A stretch of DNA of 64,000 bases from JAAYUD01 sp963676865 (GCA_963676865.2 CAXXSS010000001.1:3286001-3350000); one strand, 5' to 3'. Shown: positions 1 through 9,511, counted from the first letter of the stretch. A program made the numbers and translations. Notes: generated by a model not told the origin, from the letters alone.

Positions 1-92
1 GATTCTAATATTTATTTCTTACTCCATGATATTATGCCAATGCCAATTTCAAAAAATGCTTGAATAATGGCGATTTTCTCATCAATCGTTGA

Positions 93-105
93 CCTAGATG
101 CAGCC
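93..105 (+). repeat. Left copy of the att-like direct repeat
   Basis: CCTAGATGCAGCC, identical to 13427-13439. It lies just upstream of the integrase gene, where an attachment site is expected. Bases 1-92 hold no gene I can support. Confidence 0.5.
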
Positions 106-193
106 CATTTTGTGATTTTATAAAAACGGCTGCAACAAGTAGTGTAAATACATATAGTACAGGATGATATGCTCATTTTTTTAAGAAAAAATA

Positions 194-1414
194 ATGGAAA
201 ATAATGGTACTATGGTCTATTTTTCGCTACGAGAAAGTAAGCAAAATAGAGAAGGTAAATCACCTATTGAAGTTTCAATATCTTTGAAAGGCGAAAGAAT
301 CTATTTCAGTACAGGCAGAAAAGTGTCTGTAGACGATTGGAACAAATCTAAGCAGATGGTAAGAGGCAAAACCGATGAAGCTATTATTATCAATGATTTC
401 TTGTCTCAGTTCAGAAATAAGATTTTTCAGAAAGAGATTGAATTGGTTAAGAATGGATATGTAGTGACGGTAAATTTATTAAAAGATGCGGTTCTTGATA
501 GGGTTGAGTCCTTAAATCAAAAGACATTATTGACTCTTGTGCAAGAACATAATGAACAGAAGAAGCTCTTATTAGGCAATTCTGTAGCCCAGGCTACATA
601 TTGGGCATTTGAATATTCTCTTCGTCTACTTACAGAGTTCATTACTTTTAAATATAAACGAAAGGATTTATATCTACATGAAATTTATTTAGGTTTTATT
701 CAATCTTTTCATGTTTTCTTGTTGAGCAATAAAAAAATGGCTCAAAACACTTGTACCAAGCATCTTAAATTTTTGAAGAAAATAATGAATATGGCTGTTG
801 CAAATGGTTATCTTTCATATAATATGCTCAATGTTTATAAAGTTGAACGGGAACCCGTCGAGATAGATTATCTCAATGAAGATGAGTTACGTAAGATTAT
901 AAATTTTGATACTCCAATATTACGCTTTGAACGTGCTAGAGATATGTTTCTGTTTGGATGTTTTACGGGGCTTAGTTACATAGATATTAAAACATTGAGT
1001 ACAGAACATTTTGAAAAAGATAGTGAGGGTAGAATATGGATAAAAAAACGTAGAGTGAAAACAGGGGTCTTATCAAGAATTCCATTATTACCCATAGCGA
1101 AGCTTATTTTGGATAAATATAGAGGTGGTGATAAAGTGTTACCTATTCAAGATCCATCAGACATTAATAAATATTTAAAAGATATAGCTATTCTTTGTAA
1201 GATCAATAAGCATATTACTTTCCATACATCTAGGCATACATTTGCTACTACTGTTACATTATCAAATAATATATCTCTAGAGGTCGTGTCAAAAATGCTA
1301 GGGCATACAAATACCCGAATGACCACTCATTATGCAAAGTTGATAGACCGATGCATAGCCGAACAAATGGATAAGCTTGCGGATACATTTAGTGGAAATG
1401 GAGATAGTAAATAA
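194..1414 (+). CDS. Tyrosine recombinase / integrase, IntDOT-like
   Basis: 406 aa with the full layout of a Bacteroidetes integrase: an N-terminal arm-binding region, a SAM-like core-binding domain (about 105-210) and a C-terminal catalytic domain (about 225-395). Visible catalytic residues are the box II HTSR motif, the histidine in MLGHTNTRMTTHY and the tyrosine of the same segment. The box I arginine expected after TGL is replaced (GCFTGLSYIDI). Serine at this place is known in the CTnDOT integrase IntDOT, so the enzyme need not be dead. It probably catalyses integration and excision of the island between the 13-bp repeats. It is monocistronic and followed by a strong hairpin. Confidence 0.93.
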   Translation: MENNGTMVYFSLRESKQNREGKSPIEVSISLKGERIYFSTGRKVSVDDWNKSKQMVRGKTDEAIIINDFLSQFRNKIFQKEIELVKNGYVVTVNLLKDAVLDRVESLNQKTLLTLVQEHNEQKKLLLGNSVAQATYWAFEYSLRLLTEFITFKYKRKDLYLHEIYLGFIQSFHVFLLSNKKMAQNTCTKHLKFLKKIMNMAVANGYLSYNMLNVYKVEREPVEIDYLNEDELRKIINFDTPILRFERARDMFLFGCFTGLSYIDIKTLSTEHFEKDSEGRIWIKKRRVKTGVLSRIPLLPIAKLILDKYRGGDKVLPIQDPSDINKYLKDIAILCKINKHITFHTSRHTFATTVTLSNNISLEVVSKMLGHTNTRMTTHYAKLIDRCIAEQMDKLADTFSGNGDSK

Positions 1415-1455
1415 ATATTCGCTCTTTGTAACGGTATGAGTTACAAGAATAAGAA

Positions 1456-1480
1456 AGGCTGGATCTTTACGACCCAGCCT
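1456..1480 (+). terminator. Hairpin terminator after the integrase
   Basis: AGGCTGG (1456-1462) pairs with CCAGCCT (1474-1480) across an 11-nt loop, followed by a weak T-rich stretch. It sits between the integrase and the convergent gene 1498-2010, so it can serve both strands. Confidence 0.75.
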
Positions 1481-1497
1481 CATTTTGCCACCATTTG

Positions 1498-2010
1498 CTA
1501 TTTTGCATCCGATAGCATTTTCAACGTGTCAAACTCTGTAAGTGTTTTTAAATCATATACAGGCTCTTTCATCTCCTGAAAGAGGTCTGAATATTCATCT
1601 TTCACTTCTTTTTCAATGACCCTTTGAGTTCTACGAACTCCATCAAAAGCAACATGTGTTGCGATTGTAAAAGGGTCTAACTTCAAAGACTGGCACTCTT
1701 TACAGTACCGTTTACTATCCAGCAAGCGAGCCGTTCTACTTACATATTCAGAAAGGAATTGCTCTTTTGTGTAAGACGCAGATTGAGCACTTAGAGCCTT
1801 CTCTATTGCCTCCCGTTTCGTTTTGGGAGAACGATCCAATTGAACATTGAAAGTCGATCTCGCTTTTTCTAAAACTGCATCAAAGGGAGACTTTGACTTG
1901 GATCTAGTCCTCTTTACAGATTTTACACCAGCTGAATATTCAGCGTTAACACTTGCAGCATTGGCTGCGTTGACTGTTGTAGCTTTAGCTACTTGTACAT
2001 CATTATTCAT
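1498..2010 (-). CDS. Hypothetical protein of the mobile element
   Basis: About 170 aa from the ATG at 2010 (MNNDVQVAK). The frame is open 21 codons further upstream, but those codons are rich in Arg and Cys and look non-coding. The N-terminus is low-complexity (Ala, Asn, Val), then a basic stretch (KRTRSKSKS), then a helical domain with SKRYCKECQSLKLDPF, a possible metal-binding CxxC. The island position suggests an accessory or recombination-directionality role, but I recognise no family. It converges on the integrase. Confidence 0.6.
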   Translation of the reverse strand: MNNDVQVAKATTVNAANAASVNAEYSAGVKSVKRTRSKSKSPFDAVLEKARSTFNVQLDRSPKTKREAIEKALSAQSASYTKEQFLSEYVSRTARLLDSKRYCKECQSLKLDPFTIATHVAFDGVRRTQRVIEKEVKDEYSDLFQEMKEPVYDLKTLTEFDTLKMLSDAK

Positions 2011-2354
2011 TTTGTTGAATTTTTGATGTCTGCCATTTCTCGGGCGGCGCGACTCGCACATCTTCCATTTCAAACTCTTAATATCTCAGATGCAGTAATC
2101 TAGTCTTGGCAACGGTACTGATTAGAAATGAGATCTGACCGTTGTTCTCAGTCGATATTTTATATACCGACAAAAGTAGAATTACAAATGTTGTGCCATA
2201 AGACATAAAATTGATAAATATATCATGAACGACATTTTGACATATATATGGTTTCTTACTACATAAATAGCAGCTAGAGTATCCATTTTCTATCAATATA
2301 GCAGAATTACCATAGTCCAACAGCTATTATAGCAGTAATAATATACTTTCGATG
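2011..2354. other. Intergenic region with no supported gene
   Basis: About 340 bp between two leftward genes. An 80-codon open frame exists on the minus strand (2078-2320), but its composition (Ile, Cys, Tyr, Ser) and lack of recognisable features argue against coding. It probably carries the promoter of 1498-2010; no clear motif was found. Confidence 0.5.
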
Positions 2355-4196
2355 CTATTTCCTCTTCTTAATTATATATCCGTTCTTGCGAGTTCCATCT
2401 TCCATACACACTTTACATTCTTTAATCTCATACCCATAAATGTTTTGTAAGTCTGTAGCTTTGGCAGCTTTTTCAATTCCCATTTTGGCATAAATCTCAC
2501 TCAATATTTGCTTTATATCATTCGTAATCATCCTTTGACCATCGATATTCCGCTTGTCTAGAAAAAAGCATACATCGCCTATTTTTTTTCTATTTGATAC
2601 TTCATTAATAATTGATTTTTCCTTAAAACCTAAGGCTCTAATTTTATCACCGCCTAATGCCTCATAATAATCATTCAGCTGTGGATACCTTTGTCCAAGT
2701 TCTACAATAGCCATATTGATACATATTCCTTTTTTGTCTTTATAATCACAATATCTTTTCATTCTATCTGCAAATCCCTCATTTGAAGTAATAGCTTCAA
2801 TTTGCTCATTCATATTATCAATATATTCTTGTTTTCCCGTTATATCAAAAAATGGATTATTTAACTGCTCTTTGATGACAGTAATCCCTCCCTTATAAAT
2901 ATGTAGCAAATCATATGCATATCTCTCATATAGATAAGCCATTTTGTTAACCTCAAATTTTTCTGTGATTTCATTGTAAGTGACATAATCATCATTGTAA
3001 TGCAATATTCTCTGGTTCCTACATACCTCTTCTCTTTTCTTTTGTTTTGCTTTATCAGATAAATTATTATTAGATTCTGCAAACTCATTGCTTATCTCCC
3101 ATTTCTCTCCAATCAATTCTGCAAACTCTTCTTTGTCTATTTCTGACACTGTGGAATTATAAATAAAAACAATGAAGTTACGGAATGGATTACTTTCCAA
3201 CCTCTGTCTTCCTGCTATTTGAACTAGTTCTGTCCCTATATCTACAATAGTGTTTTTTTTATGACAATCACTTACAACGAATGTCAAAGCGTTTTCAGAA
3301 TAGAAATCGCAACCAGCATAAACAGTAGAGGTGCATAAGGTTATCTTCTTATGTTTCTCTTCTTTTAATGGAATTCTTCCTATTTCAAATCCCTTACCTA
3401 ATGCTGCTATTTTATTTTCATTATCAGATGTCTTTGCTACGATTATATTGACTTCTTCGGGTTGAATTTTGGTCGTTTTTATTAGATTCACTATATTTTT
3501 AACGCTATTGAGAAATAAAACACACTCCTTTGATTCTATCCGATTCTCTAATTGTGGATATACTCCATCTTTATACATCTTTATGATTTCAGCTCCAGCT
3601 TCTATCGGTTTCGCGGCTTTCTTCCATTCTATCTTGATTTTTCTTGCAGCTTCCCATTTTAATTCATAATAATCAATATCTTTAAAATTATCGAGTTGCT
3701 CAAGATATTCATCCAATAATGGCGTTGCAGAAAGATATGTTACATAGGAATAATCTTTTAGCAATTCTAGTGTCTCACATTCAACATCTGGTTTGAACCC
3801 CGCATCCAGAAGAAGAAACTGAAATTCATCCAACACTACTCTCCAATCTGATTTATCGGTTATCCATCTCTTCAATTTCTTCAGTCCTTCAAAGGAAGAT
3901 AATATCTTAGGTCTGCTGGTGTGACTCATATATTCTTTAAAATCTGCTTCATTAACACTCGCAACAACTAAAAAGGAAGTGGGATGTTGTTCATGTTTAT
4001 TCTCCAACAATCTGTTTCGTGGACTACAAATAATCGTTTTGTGTTCATCTTGCAAAGCTAAAGTAGTTGCTCCGCAGCCTGTAGCCACTTTGTTCAATAT
4101 TCCATTTGGCAGTTCAAAGCTTTTCATTGATTCAAACTTGCTTTTTTCTGCCAAGTACTTCATACCATTAGGTACATTTATTATATACTTTCTCAT
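2355..4196 (-). CDS. SF2 helicase-like protein with an altered Walker A motif
   Basis: 613 aa. Helicase-like motifs appear in order: a P-loop-like ATGCGATTLAL near residue 40, a DEAD-type VLDEFQ near 120, the motif III signature YLSATPL near 155, a motif IV-like VLFLNSVKNI, a motif V-like TSTVYAGCDF and a motif VI-like QIAGRQRL near 330. The C-terminal 280 residues are helical and charged, and I cannot assign them. The P-loop reads GCGATT where GxGKT is expected, so the ATP-binding lysine appears absent. It could act in processing or replicating the excised island, or be a phage-defence ATPase. Very AT-rich and monocistronic. Confidence 0.75.
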   Translation of the reverse strand: MRKYIINVPNGMKYLAEKSKFESMKSFELPNGILNKVATGCGATTLALQDEHKTIICSPRNRLLENKHEQHPTSFLVVASVNEADFKEYMSHTSRPKILSSFEGLKKLKRWITDKSDWRVVLDEFQFLLLDAGFKPDVECETLELLKDYSYVTYLSATPLLDEYLEQLDNFKDIDYYELKWEAARKIKIEWKKAAKPIEAGAEIIKMYKDGVYPQLENRIESKECVLFLNSVKNIVNLIKTTKIQPEEVNIIVAKTSDNENKIAALGKGFEIGRIPLKEEKHKKITLCTSTVYAGCDFYSENALTFVVSDCHKKNTIVDIGTELVQIAGRQRLESNPFRNFIVFIYNSTVSEIDKEEFAELIGEKWEISNEFAESNNNLSDKAKQKKREEVCRNQRILHYNDDYVTYNEITEKFEVNKMAYLYERYAYDLLHIYKGGITVIKEQLNNPFFDITGKQEYIDNMNEQIEAITSNEGFADRMKRYCDYKDKKGICINMAIVELGQRYPQLNDYYEALGGDKIRALGFKEKSIINEVSNRKKIGDVCFFLDKRNIDGQRMITNDIKQILSEIYAKMGIEKAAKATDLQNIYGYEIKECKVCMEDGTRKNGYIIKKRK

Positions 4197-4279
4197 ACTT
4201 ATTTTTTATGAGATTATTAAAAAAATATCTTTTTGCTGTTGTCTTGCTTTTACAAGATAAATATCTTTTTATTATAGGA

Positions 4280-4398
4280 GCTGGGAAGAAAAATCAGACA
4301 GCCCATTTTCAAGTTGAAACTGAAAAAAAATAAAATCCAAAAATGTCTGATTTCTTACCTGTTTTATATCTTATATATAAGGAAGCTGGGAAGAAAAA
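4280..4398. repeat. Direct and inverted repeats in a long non-coding region
   Basis: GCTGGGAAGAAAAA occurs at 4280-4293 and again at 4385-4398, followed by (c/t)AGACA. AAATCAGACA (4291-4300) and TGTCTGATTT (4344-4353) form a perfect 10-bp inverted repeat. The region 4197-5126 is strongly AT-rich and holds no gene I can support. Repeats like these fit binding sites for a replication or excision protein, which is inference. Confidence 0.45.
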
Positions 4399-4733
4399 AT
4401 AGACATGAATTTCCAAAATATAACCAGACTTTCATCTGGCTCTATTTTTTTATTTTGCGATCGCTATATGTGGAATTTGTGGAAAAAAGGAGTGTTTTTG
4501 AAATTTCTTTTTCCTCATTCTTGATAATCTTTTTTTCATTCTTGATAATACAAAGGTAGTGATTTTTCATCGACTAAAAAAATAAAAAATAGACATTTTG
4601 AATAAATCATGCAGTGAGTAAAACCTGCTTATTTTATAGATATTTGGAAATGATATGACACTAAAAAATGAAGTTAAGGACGCTATTTTACAATTTTATT
4701 ATATGAGCGGGAGTCCTATGTTTAAAACGCCCC

Positions 4734-4789
4734 CCTCCACCCACTCTTTGGTAAATGATATGAAAGAGTTACTTACTGGGCGGTGGAGG
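4734..4789. other. Nested hairpin upstream of the DUF3871 gene
   Basis: The outer arms CCTCCACC (4734-4741) and GGTGGAGG (4782-4789) enclose the inner arms ACTCTTT (4743-4749) and AAAGAGT (4763-4769). It is the only GC-rich stretch in an AT-rich 900-bp gap. About 20 bp downstream is the perfect palindrome GGTCATGACC. Candidate regulatory RNA, origin or nicking site; the function is unknown. Confidence 0.45.
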
Positions 4790-5126
4790 AAAAAACATAT
4801 CATATTGATAGGGTCATGACCGCTTGAAGAAAAGTCTTTTTATGTAATATATAGATGGACGCACAATTGATATTTCATCCGATTGCTTTTAGCGGAGTTG
4901 CCTTTTTATTCAGTTATTCCACTCTCTTCATACTTTTATTTCACAAATAGGTAGAAGAAAACCAGATATCGCCTACTTGTTTCTTCATCATATCGATGCG
5001 AATAAAAAAAGGAATATAGTCTGTAAACATAATAGCATAAGTTATCGAAGAAAACTCAAGAAGTTCGATATTGAATGTAAAATTATACTTCGGACTTCAT
5101 TTATCAACCGATTAAAACTTATTTGA

Positions 5127-6143
5127 ATGGAAAATCTAAAAGTTTTGCCTGTAATAGGCAATGGAAGAATCAATCTTTCGGAGTATGCTGAAGATGCTGT
5201 AATCGTAGAAGAACCTACTGTTAAACAGGCGGTGACTTTTTTGGAATCCAACACCAATGAGGTGACTATTGACAAACTGAAAACAAAATGTGTCGTACCT
5301 ACTTGGGCTAACCAAGAACTGACTATTGCCCATCAAGATTTTATCAATTGTGTACATGATGCAGCCAGTTGCTTTTTTGCAGGTGAAAAAATCAATCAAC
5401 CTGACATTCGTTGCAGCCATGTCGTCAGAGGTCGAACTCCTGATGCTTTGGGCAAGAGGGCGGCGGAACTGCTCGAATCTGAAAAGACACAGTTCTACCA
5501 ACGGCTTGCATTCGCTTTCACCGTTCCTACAATTTATGATACGGTACGTGGCGAGAAATTGGAACTTTGCATCGGTGGCGTTCGCAACTATAGCGATCTA
5601 AACTTATATCGTGCGAAGAAAGGAGTTGAAACATTCTCCGTTTTCATCGGTTGGCGGGTACATGTCTGCTCCAATCAAGTACTATCTGGCGAAGGTGTGA
5701 AACTTTCAATGCAGGTAATGACCATAACCGAACTATACAGTAAAGTGTTGGACTTATTCAACGGTTTCAATCCTGCCAAGGACATTCATTTGCTTCAAGC
5801 GCTTTCAAATACCTTTTTGACCGAAACACAGTTCGCACAAGTAGTAGGTAGAATGAGACTATATGGAGCATTGCCGAGAGGTTATCAGCGGGCAGTACCT
5901 AAACTGCTTGTTACAGATAGCCAGATCAACAATATTTGCAGGGACTTCTATCATAGCGATAATTTTGGAATGAAAGACAACTCCATATCGATGTTTGACT
6001 TCCATAATCTGCTTACTCAAGCCAATAAGGGCAGCTATATTGATACCTACCTGCAACGTGCAGTAAATGCCACCGAAGTAAGCATTGGACTCAACAGGGC
6101 TCTGCAAGGAGCAAATACTCCATACGATTGGTTTCTGGGTTGA
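5127..6143 (+). CDS. DUF3871 family protein
   Basis: 338 aa, recognised from memory as DUF3871, a Bacteroidetes family found on mobile elements. The N-terminus is acidic, and a conserved-looking core follows with segments such as TVRGEKLELCIGGVRNY and FIGWRVHVCSNQVL (Cys, Trp, His). The family has no established function; its setting next to RadC and recombinase genes suggests DNA processing or an anti-restriction role. It leads a rightward run with the RadC-like gene (104 bp gap). The start is the first ATG after a long gap. Confidence 0.75.
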   Translation: MENLKVLPVIGNGRINLSEYAEDAVIVEEPTVKQAVTFLESNTNEVTIDKLKTKCVVPTWANQELTIAHQDFINCVHDAASCFFAGEKINQPDIRCSHVVRGRTPDALGKRAAELLESEKTQFYQRLAFAFTVPTIYDTVRGEKLELCIGGVRNYSDLNLYRAKKGVETFSVFIGWRVHVCSNQVLSGEGVKLSMQVMTITELYSKVLDLFNGFNPAKDIHLLQALSNTFLTETQFAQVVGRMRLYGALPRGYQRAVPKLLVTDSQINNICRDFYHSDNFGMKDNSISMFDFHNLLTQANKGSYIDTYLQRAVNATEVSIGLNRALQGANTPYDWFLG

Positions 6144-6247
6144 GAGTGCCGTTGATTTTCGCACGAGGGGCATCCATTAGGTTGGATGTCCTTTTTTTCT
6201 TCCTGACCTCTATAGATATAAATAAAAAACATTGAAAAAACAAGACA

Positions 6248-6700
6248 ATGAATATAGAATATACAGTAGCTGAAGTGCAGCTTACTTACAAAAGGAAAGC
6301 TTCCTATTTGGGCGAAGGAGAATTTCGCAGCCCTATTGATGTTTACAAGTTTCTTCTTTCCATCTATCCGAAAGAGACCATCGAATATCGTGAATCGTTT
6401 AAAGTTCTATACCTGAATAATTGTGGTAGAGCAATCGGATATACCACCATTTCAGAGGGTGGAATAGATACTACTTGTGTTGACGTGCGAATGATATTGC
6501 AAGGTGCTCTGCTCTGTAACGCTACACAAATCATCCTCTCTCACAATCATCCAAGTGGTAATTTAAACCCCAGTACGCAGGATATATCCTTAACCAAGAA
6601 AGTTAAGGACGCGGCAGCCATTATGCAGATAAAACTTGTAGATCATATGATCTTGACAACTGAGAGTTATTATAGTTTTTCGGATGATGGGATAATTTGA
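6248..6700 (+). CDS. Short RadC-like JAB/MPN-domain protein
   Basis: 150 aa, essentially only the JAB/MPN domain of RadC. The metal-binding motif is clear: SHNHPSGNLNPSTQD gives HxH and the distal S..D. An upstream glutamate could complete the site. Chromosomal RadC is longer and carries an N-terminal HhH region that is missing here. Short versions are common on Bacteroidetes mobile elements. The biochemical activity of the family is unsettled. It follows DUF3871 and precedes a short recombinase. Confidence 0.88.
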   Translation: MNIEYTVAEVQLTYKRKASYLGEGEFRSPIDVYKFLLSIYPKETIEYRESFKVLYLNNCGRAIGYTTISEGGIDTTCVDVRMILQGALLCNATQIILSHNHPSGNLNPSTQDISLTKKVKDAAAIMQIKLVDHMILTTESYYSFSDDGII

Positions 6701-6815
6701 AGTGGGTAATTAATATTCACTTCTACTATTAGTGAACGTTTCGCTGATAATCAGTTATTTATGTAATGAGGCTTAAAAATAATATTCACTTTCATTCATT
6801 TAAATATAAAACAGA

Positions 6816-7403
6816 ATGTCACAAAAATACTCCAAGACCGCAGCGGATTATCTGGTTTGGTCCGATGCAATGAACCTGATTAGAAAATTGGCAAGAGACG
6901 ATAATTATAAGATGTCGCTACTTGTGGCTATAGGCTGTTTTTCTGGTTTAAGAATTTCTGATATACTTGCTCTTCGTTGGTCTCAACTTTTAGATGCGGA
7001 AGAGTTTACCGTAACAGAGAAGAAAACAGGTAAACGACGAACGATTAGAATGAATCCTCAACTGCAAAAACACTTGAAAGATTGCTACTCGCATATAGCT
7101 CCAATCAGTAAGAATGCTCCTATACTTGTCAGTCAGAAAGGTACGGTTTACTCCATCCAGCGAATCAATATCATTTTTAAGGAGCTGAAGAAGAAGTACA
7201 GGTTGCGAATCGGCAATTTCTCTTGTCACAGCTTGAGAAAAACATTTGGCAGGCAGGTCTACAATATGAACAGCGACAATGCGGAACTTGCTCTTGTCAA
7301 ACTCATGGAGCTGTTCAACCATAGCAGTGTTACTATTACCAAACGCTACTTGGGACTGCGACAGGAAGAGCTGCTTGAAACTTACGAGTGCTTGAGTTTC
7401 TAG
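6816..7403 (+). CDS. Short tyrosine recombinase (catalytic domain only)
   Basis: 195 aa consisting of the catalytic domain alone. Box I arginine is present in CFSGLRISDILALRW, the beta-hairpin lysine in EKKTGKRRTIRM, box II in CHSLRKTF, and the final His and Tyr in FNHSSVTITKRYLGL, so all catalytic positions are kept. It lacks the core-binding and arm-binding domains of a usual integrase. It could act with another recombinase, resolve dimers, or act on the repeats downstream that flank the cargo genes (inference). The next 490 bp are non-coding. Confidence 0.88.
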   Translation: MSQKYSKTAADYLVWSDAMNLIRKLARDDNYKMSLLVAIGCFSGLRISDILALRWSQLLDAEEFTVTEKKTGKRRTIRMNPQLQKHLKDCYSHIAPISKNAPILVSQKGTVYSIQRINIIFKELKKKYRLRIGNFSCHSLRKTFGRQVYNMNSDNAELALVKLMELFNHSSVTITKRYLGLRQEELLETYECLSF

Positions 7404-7893
7404 ATTGCAACAGGTAGGACAAAATTCGAAGATATTGCTATTATATAGCCGTTTTCTGTTTTTGTCCTACCCCCTAAATAAATATAGTCTGATGACAGTA
7501 ATAGAATACTGATTTTTAGCTGTCATGAGGACAGTAAATTTATTTTCCGCATTAACTTGAATATTCAAACGCTTTATGTAACTTTGTCACGTTTTAGGAG
7601 CATTAACTCCTGAAATGCGTTATTTTATTGAAAACATAGAGCGTTTAAAGATATTATCCTTGTTCAGAAAATCGCCAAATTAATGAACAACTCAAGGGTA
7701 GTAGGCAAGAACGCTCACGTCAATACTATATGATTACACGCATAGCCCTGTAACCTATATACGGCATTGGCGTGGGCTATTGTTTATTATTTGAGTTGTG
7801 GGTGTTTGGCGATACCTCTGAGCAGATAATAGCAATAGTTCCCACGCTTCTTTTATTTATTACTCTTCGATGGGAATAGAGGAGGATTAATAA
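7404..7893. other. Structured non-coding region before the cargo genes
   Basis: No gene is supported here. The segment GGAGCATTAACTCC near 7597-7610 resembles the GGAGCTAATAACTCT core found after 9375 and 10363. A long stem-loop (7770-7847) ends just upstream of the glycosyltransferase. The second half may be a structured 5' leader. Confidence 0.5.
7770..7847 (+). other. Long stem-loop in the leader of the glycosyltransferase gene
   Basis: GCGTGGGCTATTG (from 7770) can pair with CAATAG-TT-CCCACGC (7833-7847): 13 base pairs with a 2-nt bulge. The 3' arm contains TAGTTCCCAC, which recurs at 9445-9454 before the next lipoprotein gene. Possible leader RNA or recombination site. Confidence 0.45.
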
Positions 7894-8841
7894 TTGGATA
7901 TGAGCCAACATACTTTTCAGTGTCACGACCAACGTGATGAACCTCTTTTTTCGATTTTGATACCTACTTGGAATAGTCTTGACTATTTAAAACTATGCAT
8001 TGCCAGCATACGCAAGAATTCGTTTTACAATCATCAGATACTTATTCATATCAATGAGGGGACTGATGGAACATTGGAGTGGGTACAGAACGAAAATCTG
8101 GAATACACCTACAGCTCTTCGAATATCGGCATTTGTTGGGCACTCAACTTATTGAGAACAAAAGTCAAGACCGATTACATATTATATCTGAATGATGATA
8201 TGTACGTTTGCCCTCTGTGGGATAAGGTGCTATATGATGAAATCGCAAAGTTGAATGACAATAAATTCTTCTTCTCCTCTACTATGCTTCAACCACGTCC
8301 CGATAGCGGATCATGTGTAATATCTCCAGCGGATTATGGAGATAGTCCACAAACTTTTAATGAAGAAAAACTACTTGGTGAATACATGAATTATAAGATT
8401 CCAGATTGGTTTGGAGCTACTCTGCCTCCGAATATCGTTCATAAGGATATATGGGACTTGGTAGGCGGTTATAGCATCGAGTTTTCACCGGGAATGTACA
8501 GCGATCCTGATTTCTCCGCTAAACTGTGGATGGCAGGAATACGTTTGTTTAAAGGACTCTCAAAAAGTCGTGTTTATCATTTTGAAGCACATTCAACGAA
8601 GAGGATAAAGAAAAACCAAGGGCATATTCAATTTCTGGATAAATGGAAACTTACATCTTCTTCTTTCCGCAGAGATTTAATGAAACGTGGAGAGACATTC
8701 GATTTATCCGCACTTGAAGACATACACCATCATTCGTTGAAGAAAAACATTATCAGAAGTAGATTCAAAGTTCTATTGTACTTATTCAAAAAGAGAAGTG
8801 CATATAGTCTATGGAATGAAAAGAATAATATAATGCAGTAA
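7894..8841 (+). CDS. Glycosyltransferase family 2 protein
   Basis: About 315 aa with a GT-A fold. The N-terminal segment FSILIPTWNSLDYLKLCI is the family's nucleotide-sugar-binding opening, and LNDDMYV near residue 108 supplies the DxD-like metal site. The acceptor region contains DWFGATLPP and YSDPDFSAKLW. It transfers a sugar from a nucleotide donor, probably for cell-surface polysaccharide or glycoprotein, on the cytoplasmic face (no signal or membrane segment). Start choice: AGGAGG lies 9 nt before a TTG at 7894 and 15 nt before the ATG at 7900, so either may be used. It is a single gene set between repeated palindromes. Confidence 0.87.
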   Translation: MDMSQHTFQCHDQRDEPLFSILIPTWNSLDYLKLCIASIRKNSFYNHQILIHINEGTDGTLEWVQNENLEYTYSSSNIGICWALNLLRTKVKTDYILYLNDDMYVCPLWDKVLYDEIAKLNDNKFFFSSTMLQPRPDSGSCVISPADYGDSPQTFNEEKLLGEYMNYKIPDWFGATLPPNIVHKDIWDLVGGYSIEFSPGMYSDPDFSAKLWMAGIRLFKGLSKSRVYHFEAHSTKRIKKNQGHIQFLDKWKLTSSSFRRDLMKRGETFDLSALEDIHHHSLKKNIIRSRFKVLLYLFKKRSAYSLWNEKNNIMQ

Positions 8842-8943
8842 TATTTATAATCAGGGTGTGCAAGCTAATACTGGTTTGAGTTCTTCACATCTATATATTA
8901 ATATCGCTTTTTGTAGAGAACAGGAAAGCACAAATTTTATTTT

Positions 8944-9375
8944 ATGAAAAAAGTTAGATTTTATGGAGTGACTTTGTTAATGATTTTGTTAACGACAGCT
9001 TTTACTTCTTGCAGTAAAAGTAGTGATGATGACAAGGAAGATACGGCATCATACACTACCAACATTGTTGGTGTTTGGACTATTACCGTAGATGAAGGAT
9101 GGAAAATTGATAGTGATGGGCAGAAAGATACTTGGAAAGATGAAGATGCCGATGAACATTTAAAATTCTATAAGGATGGAACAGGAACACATGCCGATGA
9201 TCAGGACTTCAATCCGTTCACATGGAAGATTGTAGGTTCAACGCTTTCGATTACTCCAACAATAAGCTCTTATGATAGCGAAACATGGACAATTAAATCA
9301 ATAAATGCCAAGACAATGATATTAGAGACATCTGGAACAAAGTCTTATGATAAATTGACTTGCACAAAGAGCTAA
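8944..9375 (+). CDS. Small lipoprotein with a lipocalin-like domain
   Basis: 143 aa. An N-terminal lipoprotein signal ends in TTAFTSC, and an Asp/Ser-rich linker follows (SSDDDKEDT). The body resembles the lipocalin-like proteins of Bacteroidetes: IVGVWTIT opening, LKFYKDGTG, a FTWKIVGSTLSI strand pair and a closing WTIKSINAKTMILET. Probably anchored in a membrane facing the periplasm; the ligand is unknown. The stop is followed by a palindromic repeat shared with the next gene's end. Confidence 0.8.
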   Translation: MKKVRFYGVTLLMILLTTAFTSCSKSSDDDKEDTASYTTNIVGVWTITVDEGWKIDSDGQKDTWKDEDADEHLKFYKDGTGTHADDQDFNPFTWKIVGSTLSITPTISSYDSETWTIKSINAKTMILETSGTKSYDKLTCTKS

Positions 9376-9385
9376 AGCGTGTAAA

Positions 9386-9458
9386 ACAGCATTGGAGCTA
9401 ATAACTCTGATGCTGTACATGAAGAAATGTGTAAATGATGAATTTAGTTCCCACACAT
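9386..9458 (+). repeat. Palindromic intergenic repeat, copy A
   Basis: ACAGCAT (9386-9392) pairs with ATGCTGT (9410-9416) around GGAGCTAATAACTCT. A second stem, ATGTGT (9427-9432) with ACACAT (9453-9458), encloses TAAATGATGAATTTAGTTCC. The first half recurs almost exactly at 10386-10416 and the second half at 13338-13370. Confidence 0.65.
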
Positions 9459-9511
9459 CTTAGAATCAATAATACTTTCTTATGGGAACGAGAAAGAAAA
9501 TTTATTATAGT

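Noticed and set aside
24..180. Minus-strand frame of about 50 codons across the left att-like repeat
   Set aside because: Short, crosses the presumed element boundary, and has no recognisable sequence.
2078..2320. 80-aa minus-strand frame
   Set aside because: No recognisable features, odd composition, no start signals.
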